From contig NZ_CP119993.1 in the NCBI RefSeq assembly GCF_029338575.1, positions 744,001-808,000 on the forward strand: 64,000 nt of DNA. The letters are read 5' to 3'. The notes under the pieces are model-generated. The model was given only the letters and a program-made list of their open reading frames with translations. It did not search any database and was not told the DNA's origin. Shown piece after piece: positions 44,440-54,050 of the stretch; the stretch's first letter is position 1; every line of letters begins with the position of its first letter. The position numbers and the translations under genes were made by a program. The stretch comes from Halomarina halobia (GTDB taxonomy: Archaea > Halobacteriota > Halobacteria > Halobacteriales > Haloarculaceae).

Positions 44440-45140
44440 GCACTGTCTAGTTGAGCCAGTTTGAAGAACGAGCAGGTCGTTGAGTTTCTTGTCCAACGAT
44501 GCTCGCAGACCTGCCCAGCGAGAGTTTAAAGACGGATTTTGATGAATCTTGGGGGAACGAGCGGACGGCTCTCAAGACACCTGTCTGGGCGTTCGCCGTT
44601 CGCGTCCACGCCGCCGGTTGTTCGCTCAGAGAAACAGAAGAAATTCTACGGCTTCTCGACGTTGAACGGTCGCATCAGGCGATCTGGCAGTAGGTCCATC
44701 GGGTCGCGGTCGACGAGACTGCTGTCAAGATAAACGGCGAGTGGTCGTGAGTGTACGCTGCAATAGACCTCGACACTAAATTGATTCTTGGTGTCGAGTT
44801 GTTCGGACGACACGGCACCAATCCGGCAGCGGCGTTCCTCCATCGCCTCACCGAGCACCATGATCTCTCGGAGGCTGAGTTGCTCGTCGACCAATTCGGG
44901 TATCGGACTGCCCTTGCTCGGTTAGGACTGAGCGGTCGAGTCAACTACACCGACCGAAACCTCATCGAGAAGTGGCTTCACACCCTCAAGATGCGTGTCG
45001 ACCGCTTCCATACTTCGTGGGTGGGCAGTCGGCGGAGTGTCCGCGACTGGATTGAACAGTTCGTACAGTACTATAACCGGCAACGACCGCATCAAGCGCT
45101 CGACGATCAAACGCCAGCTGAGGTGCTAAACTAGACACCT
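44440..45140 (+). mobile_element. IS6-family insertion sequence remnant
   Basis: A roughly 700-bp element has imperfect terminal inverted repeats. The left end reads CACTGTCTAGTTGAGC, and the right end read inward is AGGTGTCTAGTTTAGC. Inside lies one broken transposase. The size and transposase match short haloarchaeal IS6 elements. I saw no matching 8-base target duplication, which agrees with an old or rearranged insertion. Confidence 0.75.
44499..45134 (+). pseudogene. IS6-family transposase with in-frame stops
   Basis: One reading frame runs the full length but is interrupted by TAG (44691) after the AIWQ segment and TGA (44748) after GEWS; in relatives both positions are probably Trp. 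About 15-20 codons also seem deleted between them. The DDE-type core remains: VAVDETAVKINGEWS, LVDQFGYRTAL, NYTDRNLIEKWLHTLKMRVD and NRQRPHQAL. It is not functional unless suppressed. Confidence 0.82.
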
Positions 45141-45617
45141 ATGAGAATCCTGCCGATTGATCGAAGGCGGTGTGAGTCGATAATGATTCGGATGTGTCGG
45201 AAGGCGTACTGCTTGAGTGCAAAGCGGCCAACAGCGGACGGATCGGGACTGATTCTACCGACAGACGGAGGACACGTGAGAGCGGTGCTGTAGCTCGACG
45301 GAGGCGTGCTCGCGTCCGTGAGGCCGGTTTCGGCGGCCTCACGAGCCAACGATGCCGGCGTGGGAGTTGCGTTCCGATTCGGGTTGGCACCTCCTTGGAC
45401 GGCGCGACGCGATCGCGCCGTCCGAGTGATTTGAACGCGACTGTCCTGGGGCGTGTGAGTCTGATAGACACCTATTCGTGCTCGGTGGCACATGAGGTTG
45501 CATCATTGCAAGCGGCCAGTCAGTGCCGCGTGGTCGAAGCCACATGTCTCGTACCGGCCTCCTCGAGCCCCGTCCCTCACTTACACTGCTGGGGCTTAAG
45601 CAGGCAGGATTCTCATA
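45140..45617. mobile_element. 478-bp segment bounded by 15-bp perfect inverted repeats (MITE-like)
   Basis: TATGAGAATCCTGCC at 45140-45154 and its exact reverse complement at 45603-45617 bound a segment without an intact transposase. The left repeat starts at the right end of the IS6 remnant. An inner stem AGCCCC/GGGGCT lies near the right end (about 45566-45597). It could be a non-autonomous element or the shell of a decayed IS. Confidence 0.55.
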
Positions 45618-45718
45618 ACGTCAGTGCCTATGATAAAATGTCGTCGGGCCTTTAGTATCAGCTTTCAACTGTCCTCCGTTCATGATCCTTGCCGAGCAAC
45701 TCGTTAACGACTAGTTGC

Positions 45719-45922
45719 TCACGTTTCACCAGTACTGGCCAGTGATCGATCGCGAAGGGACGGGATAGTGAGCGGTTTCTGGGCTGGTGCGAGCAGTGGA
45801 TCGAGGGCGTGTACCCGCTCAGCGAACGTCTCGAACGCCGCTCGTTCAGCATGCACCTGTGCGGACTCCTCCGTGAGCAGGGTGCGGGCGGTGTCGATCG
45901 GGGTGAGTGACGGGCGAGGCAT
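45719..45922 (-). pseudogene. Possible DUF7260-like remnant
   Basis: The minus-strand frame TPIDTARTLLTEESAQVHAE followed by RAAFETFAERVHALDP recalls the N-terminus of DUF7260-type haloarchaeal proteins (an 'ERAAFEAFxxRV' pattern). The frame then breaks down and no full protein is present. The identification is tentative. Confidence 0.35.
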
Positions 45923-46024
45923 ACGGGTGTCTTGAGGCCATCTGATGTGCGCAGGAGCCGACGCTCAAGGGCTCGGTGAGCGCGCGACCTACCGGTGCGG
46001 TTCGTAGACGAAGGAGGGGAGGTG

Positions 46025-46730
46025 ACACGCATCAAGGTTCGTATGTCGACAGCGCTACTTCGATGGTGTTCTGTAGGTGGCTCACGACCATGCCATTCAT
46101 AATACGTAATGACACTTTCGGCACGCTACTCGCGCTTATGACGGCAGCAGCGGTAGCAGTAATACTAATTACTCGATTTACTGAGAGATGCGCTGCTCCA
46201 GTGGTGGTAAATGTTGACGTGGCAGTGCTAGAAAAACAACCGTCAAAAAAGGACCAGAACTCGTTTTCGGCGTCGCGATGAGTGCGTCTCTCAGAGATCC
46301 ATGTGTCTAAACGACTGGTTCTGCGCACTTATACTACCCAGCTGCCACTATAGAGAATATTGTCTGTCTAACGTACGCACTACCGCTCATTTGCTCGCTC
46401 GGTCTGCGGTATCTCGCTACCTGCGAAGACAATCCTCACATCGCGTACCCACTGAGAAGTAGTTGCGAGAGCTAGGTAGTATGCACACGGGATTCCATGG
46501 TTTTATTGAATGTATTCGATCAATACCGGGCTATAGACGGGATACGAAACAAATTATAGCCCGTATGTCGGTGTATTTTCAATATCTGCATAACATCCAC
46601 ACTTCGGTACCAAGCACGCTCGTTGTTTACTGTAGTAGTTCTCTACCCGAGTAATTACTTTTATTGTAATCCTCGCTGGAAACCGACGCAACCTATCTTG
46701 TTTTTGACTCTACGTTCTGTGTCTACTCGA
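46025..46730 (+). repeat. Diverged direct repeat, copy B (partner 17985-18700)
   Basis: It aligns over about 700 bases with 17985-18700 in the same orientation. In this copy a small frame (46090-46281, 63 residues) begins MPFIIRNDTFGTLLALM and has one hydrophobic helix. The matching frame in copy A is broken, so coding is doubtful. A decayed IS4 transposase follows directly. Confidence 0.75.
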
Positions 46731-46734
46731 AAGC

Positions 46735-47880
46735 GAAAACGCGACGCGAAGATACTCGCCTGGACGGACATTGTGGGCTTCGCTGTTATCGGCGAAGCCG
46801 CTCAATTGCCACATATCGCCGTACGGATATCGGCGCTACCGGCCAGAAACTCTTCGCATCCAACTTCTACAACTGGTTCACCAAACCAGTGGAACAACTC
46901 CTACGCGACCTCCTCGATCACCTGTCGAGGAGGTCGCGGTCCCTCTCACGATTGCTCCAGCCTTCGATCGATTGTGGGACGTGGTCGTCGCCGATGCCAC
47001 GGTAGTGCGGCTATATCTATCCTCTTAGCGTTCCCTGCGACGTATCCAGACGTTTCTGAACTCGAGCGCTATCTCGTCCACAGTGCCACCAGCTAGTCGA
47101 TGAGCGTGCAGGCGATCGCCGATGAGCGAACCCACGAGAGTACCCTGTTCAAGACGGGTCATGGCTGCGTGGACGGCTGTTCTTGCTTGATCTCGGCTTT
47201 TCAGGTACCGTCGGTTCGCGCTGATCGACGAGCATGACGGCTTTTTCGTCAGCCGACTGAAACAGTGTGCGAATCTGGTGGTCGTCCAAGAACTGCGGGA
47301 ATGGCGCGGTCGTGCCATTCTACTCGAAGGAGGGCGAGTCTTCGATGTTATCGGTGACCGGTAGGGAACACATCGATGTTGAGGTCGAAGTCAGGTTCCA
47401 ACGCCGGAGTATAACGAGCGGACGTCGTAGGATAGCAAGTGGCTCCGTATCGTCGATGTCCGAATCGCTGAGGCCGCCGACGGCTTTCGGTTGTAGACCA
47501 CGAACATGCCAAGCGATGAGTTCAGTCCCAAGAAAATAGCGACGCTGTACCGTGCTCGGTGGGTCGTCGACCTGGTGTTTCGAGAGCTAAAGTCGCAGTA
47601 CAGCCTTGGCCGATTCCAGAGAAAGAACACATCGTCTGGATCCAGGTGACGGCGGCTCTGCTGACGCTGGTGGTCAGCAGAGCCGTCTTTCGGTTGTCCG
47701 TCGATCACGCCCACGAACAGGGGAACGAATGCGTATTTCCGACGGAATACTGGGCGACGACCTTTTAGTCGTACGCCGGCGAGTTCTCTTTGAGATCGTC
47801 AGTTCATAGAGCTACGAACCGAATCTTCCAGATACGGGGTGTTAGAAGCGAGACAATCATCTCCAGCACGCCAAATACTT
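46735..47880 (+). pseudogene. IS4-family (ISH8-like) transposase, heavily decayed
   Basis: Segments in several frames follow the order of an IS4 transposase: SNFYNWFTKPVEQLLRDLLD, then DRLWDVVVADATVVRLY, later WLRIVDVRIAEAADGFRL, TNMPSDEF, TLYRARWVVDLVFRELKSQY, and VTAALLTLVVSRAVF ending FPTEYWATTF. The YRARW...FRELK motif holds the last catalytic Glu of DDE transposases. Multiple frameshifts and stops show that it is dead. Element ends were not found. Confidence 0.78.
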
Positions 47881-48059
47881 CTTGATGGGGTGAATGAATC
47901 GCTGTATGCTGGTTCCACCTCTTAACCGGAAACCGATACCGCTGGCACTAGATTAGCAGGTGCTATACGGCGATGACAACAGCGATAGCATCGTTGTCGA
48001 TGTCCGATACAACCGGGGCGCTCGATGTCGGGACACCGGTTCAGCCGCTATCGTTCACT

Positions 48060-49286
48060 TCATCGTTCGCCGAACCGAAGGACGTTCTCCAGTTCCTCGG
48101 GCGCAGTGTCCTCGAAGACCTCGCGCGCGATGGAGCGGCGGTGAACCTCGTCGGGTCCATCAAAGATACGGAATGCGCGGACCTCCTCGTAGAAGTGAGC
48201 CAGTGGGAGGTCCTTGGCGATGCCGTTCCCCCCACAGCACTGGACCGCGAGGTCCATGATTTCGTTCGTTACGTTTGCGGTGAATGTTTTCGCCATTGCC
48301 ACCTCGATACGGGCATCGCTCCGGTCGAGTTCCCGCGCGGCGTGGCGAGACACCGTTCGTGCGGCGTGGAGGTTCGTCTCGGCGTCAGCGATGCGGTGGC
48401 GCAGCGCCTGCTTGTCCGCGATCGGACTACCAAACCCTTCCCGCTCGCTCATGTACGTCTTCGCGATGGTGAGTGCACGCTCGGCCATCCCAGAGTAGCG
48501 CATACAGTGGGTCAGCCGCCCGCCGCCCAGCCGGAGTTGGGCCAGCCGGAAGCCGCCGTTCTCTTCGCCGATCGTGTTCTCCACTGGCACTCGAACGTCG
48601 TCGTACGTTATCTCCGCGTGGCCGAACTCCGTCTCCATGATTCCGTGACCGCCGAGGTGGTCGTAGTTCCGGACGATCTCGACGCCGTCGGTGTCCACGG
48701 GGACGAGGATGATTGACGCACCCTCGTAGGGGTGGGCGTCGGGGTCCGTCCGTGCCATTACCAGCAGAAAGTCCGCGATCTTCGCCTGTGAGGTCCACCA
48801 CTTGTGGCCGTTGATGACCCACTCGTCGCCGTCTTTTTCGGCCGTCGTCTGGAGCATCTTTGGATCAGCGCCCCCTCCGTTCATCGGCTCGGTCATCGAG
48901 AAGGCGCTCCACATCTCGCCCTGGACCAGCGGGCGAAGGTACTCCTCTTTGATCCGTTCGTTGGCTCCGATCTCGAGCGTGTGCATGTTGCCCTCGTCCG
49001 GGGCATTGGCTCGGATGGAGAGCGCGCCGAACAGTGACCGGCCGACCTGCTCGAACGACGGGAGCATGTCTCGGAACCCGAGTCCCTGACCGCCGTACTC
49101 CTCGGGCATCTGGGGTGCGAAGAGGTCGCGGTCTTTGGCCATCTCCCAGTAGTCCTCGAGTTCGTCGAAGGAAATCCGATCGCCGGTACGGAGGGCCTCT
49201 CGCTCGCGGGGGAGCACTTCGCCTTCCATGAACGCTTCGACACGTGTCGCTACTTCCTTCGCTTTCTCGGAGTCATGGTATTCCAT
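48060..49286 (-). CDS. Acyl-CoA dehydrogenase (ACAD10/11-like)
   Basis: This 408-residue FAD-dependent dehydrogenase introduces a 2,3-double bond into acyl-CoA. FAD/acyl motifs are AFSMTEPMNGGGADP and GHKWWTSQAKIADFLLVMART. Near the end, CCGGNGIAKDLPLAHFYEE is followed by FDGPDEVHRRSIARE. The DGPDEVH version, in place of EGTDEIQ, is typical of the ACAD10/11 group, whose members often work with a phosphotransferase on hydroxy-acyl-CoAs. A remnant of such a phosphotransferase lies at 53960. A minus-strand TATA-like ACAATATCA (about 49305-49315) precedes it. Confidence 0.87.
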   Translation of the reverse strand: MEYHDSEKAKEVATRVEAFMEGEVLPREREALRTGDRISFDELEDYWEMAKDRDLFAPQMPEEYGGQGLGFRDMLPSFEQVGRSLFGALSIRANAPDEGNMHTLEIGANERIKEEYLRPLVQGEMWSAFSMTEPMNGGGADPKMLQTTAEKDGDEWVINGHKWWTSQAKIADFLLVMARTDPDAHPYEGASIILVPVDTDGVEIVRNYDHLGGHGIMETEFGHAEITYDDVRVPVENTIGEENGGFRLAQLRLGGGRLTHCMRYSGMAERALTIAKTYMSEREGFGSPIADKQALRHRIADAETNLHAARTVSRHAARELDRSDARIEVAMAKTFTANVTNEIMDLAVQCCGGNGIAKDLPLAHFYEEVRAFRIFDGPDEVHRRSIAREVFEDTAPEELENVLRFGER

Positions 49287-49504
49287 GGCACTACCCGTTC
49301 ACGCTGTGATATTGTAACTTTCGGCTTGCCCTGTGAGCGCTGTAACGGTGTCGACGACCTCACTCAACCCCCGCGTTCGCTCGTATTTCGATCGCTACTC
49401 GAAGCCGAACCTCGTGGACCGGACGATGCTCGGAGGCCGAGCCACTGCTGCGGAGTATGCTCAATGGACGAAAGCTCTAACAGCAGATCGGACGAGGTGC
49501 CGAC

Positions 49505-49896
49505 GTGACTCACCTGCCAACACTACCGGGCACGCTCGCCCAGAGGACTAGCAGGTACCCGATGCGTAAGGCAATCGTCTACCCCTGGAAGTACGTTCGG
49601 TTGACGTACCAGGAACTGGACCAGCCAGTAACGAAGTGTGCGAATGCGCTCCGTGACCTCAGTATCGATCCCGGCGACCAGGTCTCGCTGTTCCTGTACA
49701 ACTCCGCTGAGTTTGTGATGTCGTTCTTCGGCCTCCTTCGAGCCAGGGCGGTGTTCAACCCCATCAACTACCGCCTCACGTCAGGAGGGTCACGTACAGC
49801 CTCGACGACGCCGAGTCGAACGTCCTCCTATTCGAGGAGGCGACCCACGAGACCGTCGAGGCCGGGCGCGAGCAGTCCGAAGCGGTCGATCGATGA
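49505..49896 (+). pseudogene. AMP-dependent acyl-CoA ligase, N-terminal remnant
   Basis: The frame gives the first 100 or so residues of a ligase (LTYQELDQPVTKCANALRDL, DQVSLFLYNSAEFVMSFFG, AVFNPINYRLT). A frameshift then moves the continuation VTYSLDDAESNVLLFEEATH to another frame, which stops at 49894-49896. The adenylation core and C-terminal domain are absent. It is a decayed paralogue of the ligases at 51901 and 60185. Confidence 0.78.
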
Positions 49897-50031
49897 TGAA
49901 GGTCCGACGTGTTACGGTCGTGGAATCCTATTGGGGTAGTCGGAAACGCGAATCAGCGGCCGCCGGTCGCTTGACTCGAACTTCCCCCACCGCCCCCTCC
50001 ATTGATATCTCTCTACCCCTTCACCACCAGT

Positions 50032-50481
50032 GTGCAATACTACGAAGACGTGGAGGTCGGAGAAACCGAGGAATTCGGAGAGTACCAGTTCGACAAGGAG
50101 GAGATCATCGAATTCGCTGAGAAGTACGACCCACAGCCCTTTCACACCGACGAGGAGGCGGCTCGTGAGTCGGTATTCGGCGAACTCGTCGCGAGTGGGT
50201 GGCAGACTGCCGCAGTGTGTATGCGAATGCTCGTCGACGGCTACCTTCGGGACCAGGCGAGCATGGGTGCACGTGGCGTGGACGAACTCCGCTGGTTGAA
50301 GCCAGTGAAACCGGGCGACACGCTCCACATTCGGGCCGAGATCGTCGACAAACGACTCTCCGAGAGCAACCCGCACCGCGGCTACGTGGACAACAAGATG
50401 GAAGGTGTGAACCAGGACGGTGAGGTCGTCATCTCTTGGATCGGCCTCGGGATGATGGAGGTGCGTGACCCCGACGTGTAG
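50032..50481 (+). CDS. MaoC-family (R)-specific enoyl-CoA hydratase-like protein
   Basis: This 149-residue single hot-dog-fold protein has the hydratase-2 site in KYDPQPFHTDEEAA (Asp and His five residues apart) and a GELVASGWQTAA helix. It hydrates 2-enoyl-CoA to 3-hydroxyacyl-CoA or serves a related thioester. The GTG at 50032 starts the domain directly and has a TATA-like TTGATATC about 25-30 bases before it. A TTG 10 codons upstream is less likely. It lies among acyl-CoA dehydrogenase, CaiB-like and ligase genes. Confidence 0.83.
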   Translation: MQYYEDVEVGETEEFGEYQFDKEEIIEFAEKYDPQPFHTDEEAARESVFGELVASGWQTAAVCMRMLVDGYLRDQASMGARGVDELRWLKPVKPGDTLHIRAEIVDKRLSESNPHRGYVDNKMEGVNQDGEVVISWIGLGMMEVRDPDV

Positions 50482-50570
50482 ACAGATTGCGGTAGCTCGG
50501 TCGGTGACCGTCGCGTCGGGGTCGCTTCAGCGCGGACGGTTCTGAAGGCGACTCGATAGGGTGGTCACGT

Positions 50571-51746
50571 TCAAGAGCCCCCGACAGCGCCGCTTTCGAA
50601 CAGCGCGTCGATTTCGGCTTGCTCGAAGCCAAACCGCCGCAACACGTCACTCGTCTGTCCGCCTCGTTTGGGAGCCTCGCTCGTTGTACCCGAGAGGCCG
50701 TGGTGAACCTCCGCAGGGTAGCCGATCTTCGGGAACCCCTCACTGTCGGTGTTGATGACGCTGCGGTTCCTGAGGTGTGGGTCGTCAAGCGCCTCGTGCG
50801 GCGTGTTCACCTTCCCGATCATGACGTCCTTCTCGCCGAGTTCGTCTTCCCACTCCGCGAGGTTCTGCGACCGGAACACATCGCGCAGTTCGTCGCGCAC
50901 GGCTTGTCGGACCGACGCGTCGTCGGACTGGTGTTTCTCGACGAGCTCCGGTTTATCTATGGCCGCACAGAGATTCTCCCAGAACTTCGGCTCCAGCGCG
51001 GCCAGCGTCAGGTATCGACCGTCGCTCGTCTCGTAGACGTCGTAACAGGGGTACAGTCCCGTCAGGTTCGTCTCGCCAGGGCGCGGGTCCTCGCCGGCGT
51101 TCGCCAGCGCCCCGACCGCCTGCGAGAACGAGAGGACGGCGTCCGTCATCGAGACGTCGAGATAGTTCCCGCCGGCGTTCCCCAATTCACGACTGAGCAG
51201 CGCACCGACGATGCTGAGCGCCGAGAACACGCCGCCGGCCATGTCGCCGATGGGATAGCCGGTGATCCGGGGGCGCTCGCTCTCGTCACGACGCGTCATG
51301 TCGACGAGCCCGGCGAAGCCGGCGTAGTTCAGGTCGTGGCCGACCCGTTCCCTGTACGGTCCGGACTGCCCGTACCCGGACAGCGAGCAGTAGACGATGT
51401 CGGGATTGCGTTCTACGACGTCCTCGTACCCGATACCCAATCGGTCGACGACTCCGGGGCGGAACTGCTCGAAGACGACGTCTGCTTCGGTCGCGAGTCG
51501 CAGGAACGTTTCTCGACCCTCGTCGGACTTGAGATCGAGCGTGATGCTCTCTTTTCCCTGGTTGATCGCCGCGAACATCGCACCGTAGTCGCCTTCTACG
51601 GTCGGTTCGGAGTATCGAGCGTAGTCGCCGCCGTTCGGCGCTTCTACCTTGATGACGTCCGCGCCCATCTCGGCGAGCAGTTGTGTTCCATACGGGCCGG
51701 GCAGTAGGCGTGTCAAGTCGAGTACCGTGATGGACTGCAGGTCCAT
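50571..51746 (-). CDS. CaiB/BaiF family CoA-transferase or alpha-methylacyl-CoA racemase
   Basis: This 391-residue class III CoA-transferase fold protein has DLTRLLPGPYGTQLLAEMGADVIKVE at the start, then YCSLSGYGQSGPYRERVGHDLNYAGF and GYPIGDMAGGVFSAL. The GHDLNY segment and overall length match alpha-methylacyl-CoA racemases, which invert the 2-methyl stereocentre of branched acyl-CoAs, more closely than carnitine or formyl CoA-transferases. A minus-strand TATA (GCTTTATTATC, about 51770-51779) supports the start at 51746. It is probably part of branched-chain acyl-CoA degradation with the adjacent ligase. Confidence 0.83.
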   Translation of the reverse strand: MDLQSITVLDLTRLLPGPYGTQLLAEMGADVIKVEAPNGGDYARYSEPTVEGDYGAMFAAINQGKESITLDLKSDEGRETFLRLATEADVVFEQFRPGVVDRLGIGYEDVVERNPDIVYCSLSGYGQSGPYRERVGHDLNYAGFAGLVDMTRRDESERPRITGYPIGDMAGGVFSALSIVGALLSRELGNAGGNYLDVSMTDAVLSFSQAVGALANAGEDPRPGETNLTGLYPCYDVYETSDGRYLTLAALEPKFWENLCAAIDKPELVEKHQSDDASVRQAVRDELRDVFRSQNLAEWEDELGEKDVMIGKVNTPHEALDDPHLRNRSVINTDSEGFPKIGYPAEVHHGLSGTTSEAPKRGGQTSDVLRRFGFEQAEIDALFESGAVGGS

Positions 51747-51900
51747 GTGACTCCCCGACGTACACACAGATAATAAAGCCCAGTAGTGGTCGTCACGTTT
51801 CAGCGACGCGGTTTGAGAGTCCCTGTTCGAGGTTACCCACCCGCCAGACCCCGTCGGTGGCGATGGACGTGGATGACCGCGCCTTGAGGGGGCTAGTCGG

Positions 51901-53526
51901 TCACTCGCGTAACTGCGCCCGCTTTATTTTCCCGCTCGCGGTCTTCGGAAGCTCGTCGATGCTCTCTACCTCGCGGGGGTACTCGTGTTTCGAGAGGTTT
52001 TCGCGTGCGAACTCGCTGATCTCGTCTCGCAACTCGGGGGACGCCTCCTGACCACCGACGAGGGTGACGAAGGCTTTCACGATCTCCCCCCGTGTTTCGT
52101 CTGACTTCCCGACGACGGCGGCCTCCTGGACGGCCTCGTGGTTGAGCAGCGTCGCCTCGACTTCCTCGGGACCGATGCGGTACCCCGACGAGATGATGAC
52201 GTTGTCCGCACGGCTCACGTACCAGTAGTAGCCGTCCTCGTCCCGACGGGCCAGGTCGCCCGTCCGGAGCCACTGTCCGGTGAACGTCTCGAGGGTCTTC
52301 TCGGGTTGCCCCCAGTACCACCCGAAGTCGCCCTCTTCGCGCCGGACCGCGATCTCGCCAGTCTCGCCCTGTGGAACCGCCTCCCGCTCGGGGTCCAACA
52401 GCGCCACCTCGTAGCCGGGAGTGGGCTTCCCCATGCTCCCGGGTTTGACCTCCCAGTCATCGAAGGCGAAGTTGCAGATCGCCATGCCCGCCTCGGTGAG
52501 ACCGTACGCGTCCTGCGGGGGCGCCCCGAGTCCCTCCTCGCACCACCCGACGGTGTCCTCGTCGAGGGACTCGCCCGCGGAGATTAGCACTCGGAGGTCG
52601 ATGTCCCACTCTCGAAGGTCGATACCCGCCGCCCGCGACTGCCGAAGCGCCGTCGGCGGAATCATCGTGTTGTCGACGTCCCACGCTTCGAGCGTCTCGA
52701 AGAACGTCGTCGGGTCGAATTTCCCGCGGTAGCACCCGATCGCCGTCCCTCGGAGTCCGGACATGATGGTCCCCATAGTGAGACCGTAGGACCACGACGG
52801 GGACGCGGCGACGAGGTAGACATCGTCGGGACGGATGTCGGCGACGTACTCGGCGTAGGCGTGGAGTTCGACGACGCCGCCATGCGTCGACGGGACACCC
52901 GAAGGGTGTCCGGTCGTCCCCGAGGTGTACGTCAGCGAGTAGGGGTCGTTCGGGTGCGTCTCGACGGCCTCGAATGCCCCGTCCTCCTCGCGCACGACGT
53001 CGTAGTCGTCAACGACGACGTCACCCAGGACGTCGGCCACGTCGCCGACGGTGACGACTCGCTTGAGGTCCGGGAGGTCCCCGTCGACTGCCTCGCTGCC
53101 GGCCGCCCCTGCGAACAGCACGGCTGCGCCGGAGTCCTTGAGGCGGTAGTTGAGCGCGTCCGGGCCGAACACCGGTGCGAGCGGCACGTATATCCGTCCC
53201 GCTTTGACGCTGCCGAACACCACCGCGTACAGTTCGAGTTGCGTCGGCAGTATCGCCGCGATGCGGTCGCCACGCTCGGTGTGAGTCTCGAGGTAGTTCG
53301 CAACCCGATTGGCGGCGGCGTTCAGTTCCGCGAACGTGTACGTCTCGGTGTCACCACTCTCGAAGTCACGGATCCTGAGCCCCGTCTCCTCCGAGTCGAC
53401 GTGTCGACCGAGTGCCTCCTCCGCGATATTCAACGACTGTTTGTCACCCACGTGAACGTGTTCGTCCCAACTCTGTTCGACGTCGTACTGGTCGTACACT
53501 GCTTCGTAAACGCTGGAATATGTCAT
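51901..53526 (-). CDS. AMP-dependent acyl-CoA synthetase (ACS superfamily)
   Basis: This 541-residue adenylate-forming ligase activates a carboxylic acid with ATP and CoA. It has the P-loop TYTSGTTGHPSG (residues 199-210), QDAYGLTEAGMAICNF, TGDLARRDEDGYYWYVSRADNVI, and the C-terminal catalytic Lys in KTASGKIKR. The P-loop normally reads SGTTGxPKG; here Lys is replaced by Ser209, an uncommon change that may lower ATP affinity. The N-terminus resembles the acetyl/medium-chain synthetase branch. It follows the racemase-like gene on the minus strand. Confidence 0.87.
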   Translation of the reverse strand: MTYSSVYEAVYDQYDVEQSWDEHVHVGDKQSLNIAEEALGRHVDSEETGLRIRDFESGDTETYTFAELNAAANRVANYLETHTERGDRIAAILPTQLELYAVVFGSVKAGRIYVPLAPVFGPDALNYRLKDSGAAVLFAGAAGSEAVDGDLPDLKRVVTVGDVADVLGDVVVDDYDVVREEDGAFEAVETHPNDPYSLTYTSGTTGHPSGVPSTHGGVVELHAYAEYVADIRPDDVYLVAASPSWSYGLTMGTIMSGLRGTAIGCYRGKFDPTTFFETLEAWDVDNTMIPPTALRQSRAAGIDLREWDIDLRVLISAGESLDEDTVGWCEEGLGAPPQDAYGLTEAGMAICNFAFDDWEVKPGSMGKPTPGYEVALLDPEREAVPQGETGEIAVRREEGDFGWYWGQPEKTLETFTGQWLRTGDLARRDEDGYYWYVSRADNVIISSGYRIGPEEVEATLLNHEAVQEAAVVGKSDETRGEIVKAFVTLVGGQEASPELRDEISEFARENLSKHEYPREVESIDELPKTASGKIKRAQLRE

Positions 53527-53815
53527 ACGTTATCAGATATTTCGGACCGGAGTATAGATCTTATGCCGGGTCGTCCTAATGTGTCTCGCCTCTCCAGTGG
53601 ATGTCAATTCAGTCGTCCTCACTGCGCCTCCTGGCTCGGGGAATTCGACGACCGGACGTCGCGTCGGCCCGATAAGCGTTGTCGAGCGATGCTCACGGGG
53701 AAGGAACGTCTCGCCGTCGACGAGCCACGGGTCGAAGCCTCGAAGATGCGTGCGCCTCGAACTCTCGGTTTGCGAACCGGAACCGATTTCATTCGGTTTC
53801 GCACCACGGTAGGTG

Positions 53816-54050
53816 GGTACATAGCGATCATCGGCTGAACCGGCGACATCGGCGAGGGACTGGCGCTTCGCTACGCCGCCGGCACAAACCACCGAGTCAC
53901 TGTCGGCTCACGCGACGCGAGAAAAGCAGCTGACCGCGTACAGGACTACCGGACGCGCCTCTCGGAGCGCGGCCCCTAGCGAGAGATCGACCGCGTCGAG
54001 AACGCCACGGCGGCCGACGGTGCCGACGTCGTGGTCCTCGCAGGCGGCAA
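53816..54050 (+). pseudogene. NADPH-dependent F420 reductase (NpdG-like), N-terminal remnant
   Basis: With stops read through, the frame gives YIAIIG-stop-TGDIGEGLALRYA, then VTVGSRDARKAADRVQDYR, a second stop, and VENATAADGADVVVLA. This matches the N-terminal dinucleotide-binding half of F420H2:NADP oxidoreductase, including the GGTGDIGEGLALR fingerprint with one Gly turned into TGA. Only the first 75 or so residues survive. It runs into the phosphotransferase remnant on the other strand. Confidence 0.72.

Noticed and set aside
44275..44496. A 73-codon minus-strand frame between the hairpin and the IS6 transposase
   Set aside because: It crosses the left end of the IS6 element, has no recognisable domain and no promoter, so it is probably a chance frame.
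46090..46281. A possible 63-residue membrane protein in repeat copy B
   Set aside because: The equivalent frame in copy A is interrupted and there is no clear promoter, so coding is not supported; it is mentioned only within the repeat entry.
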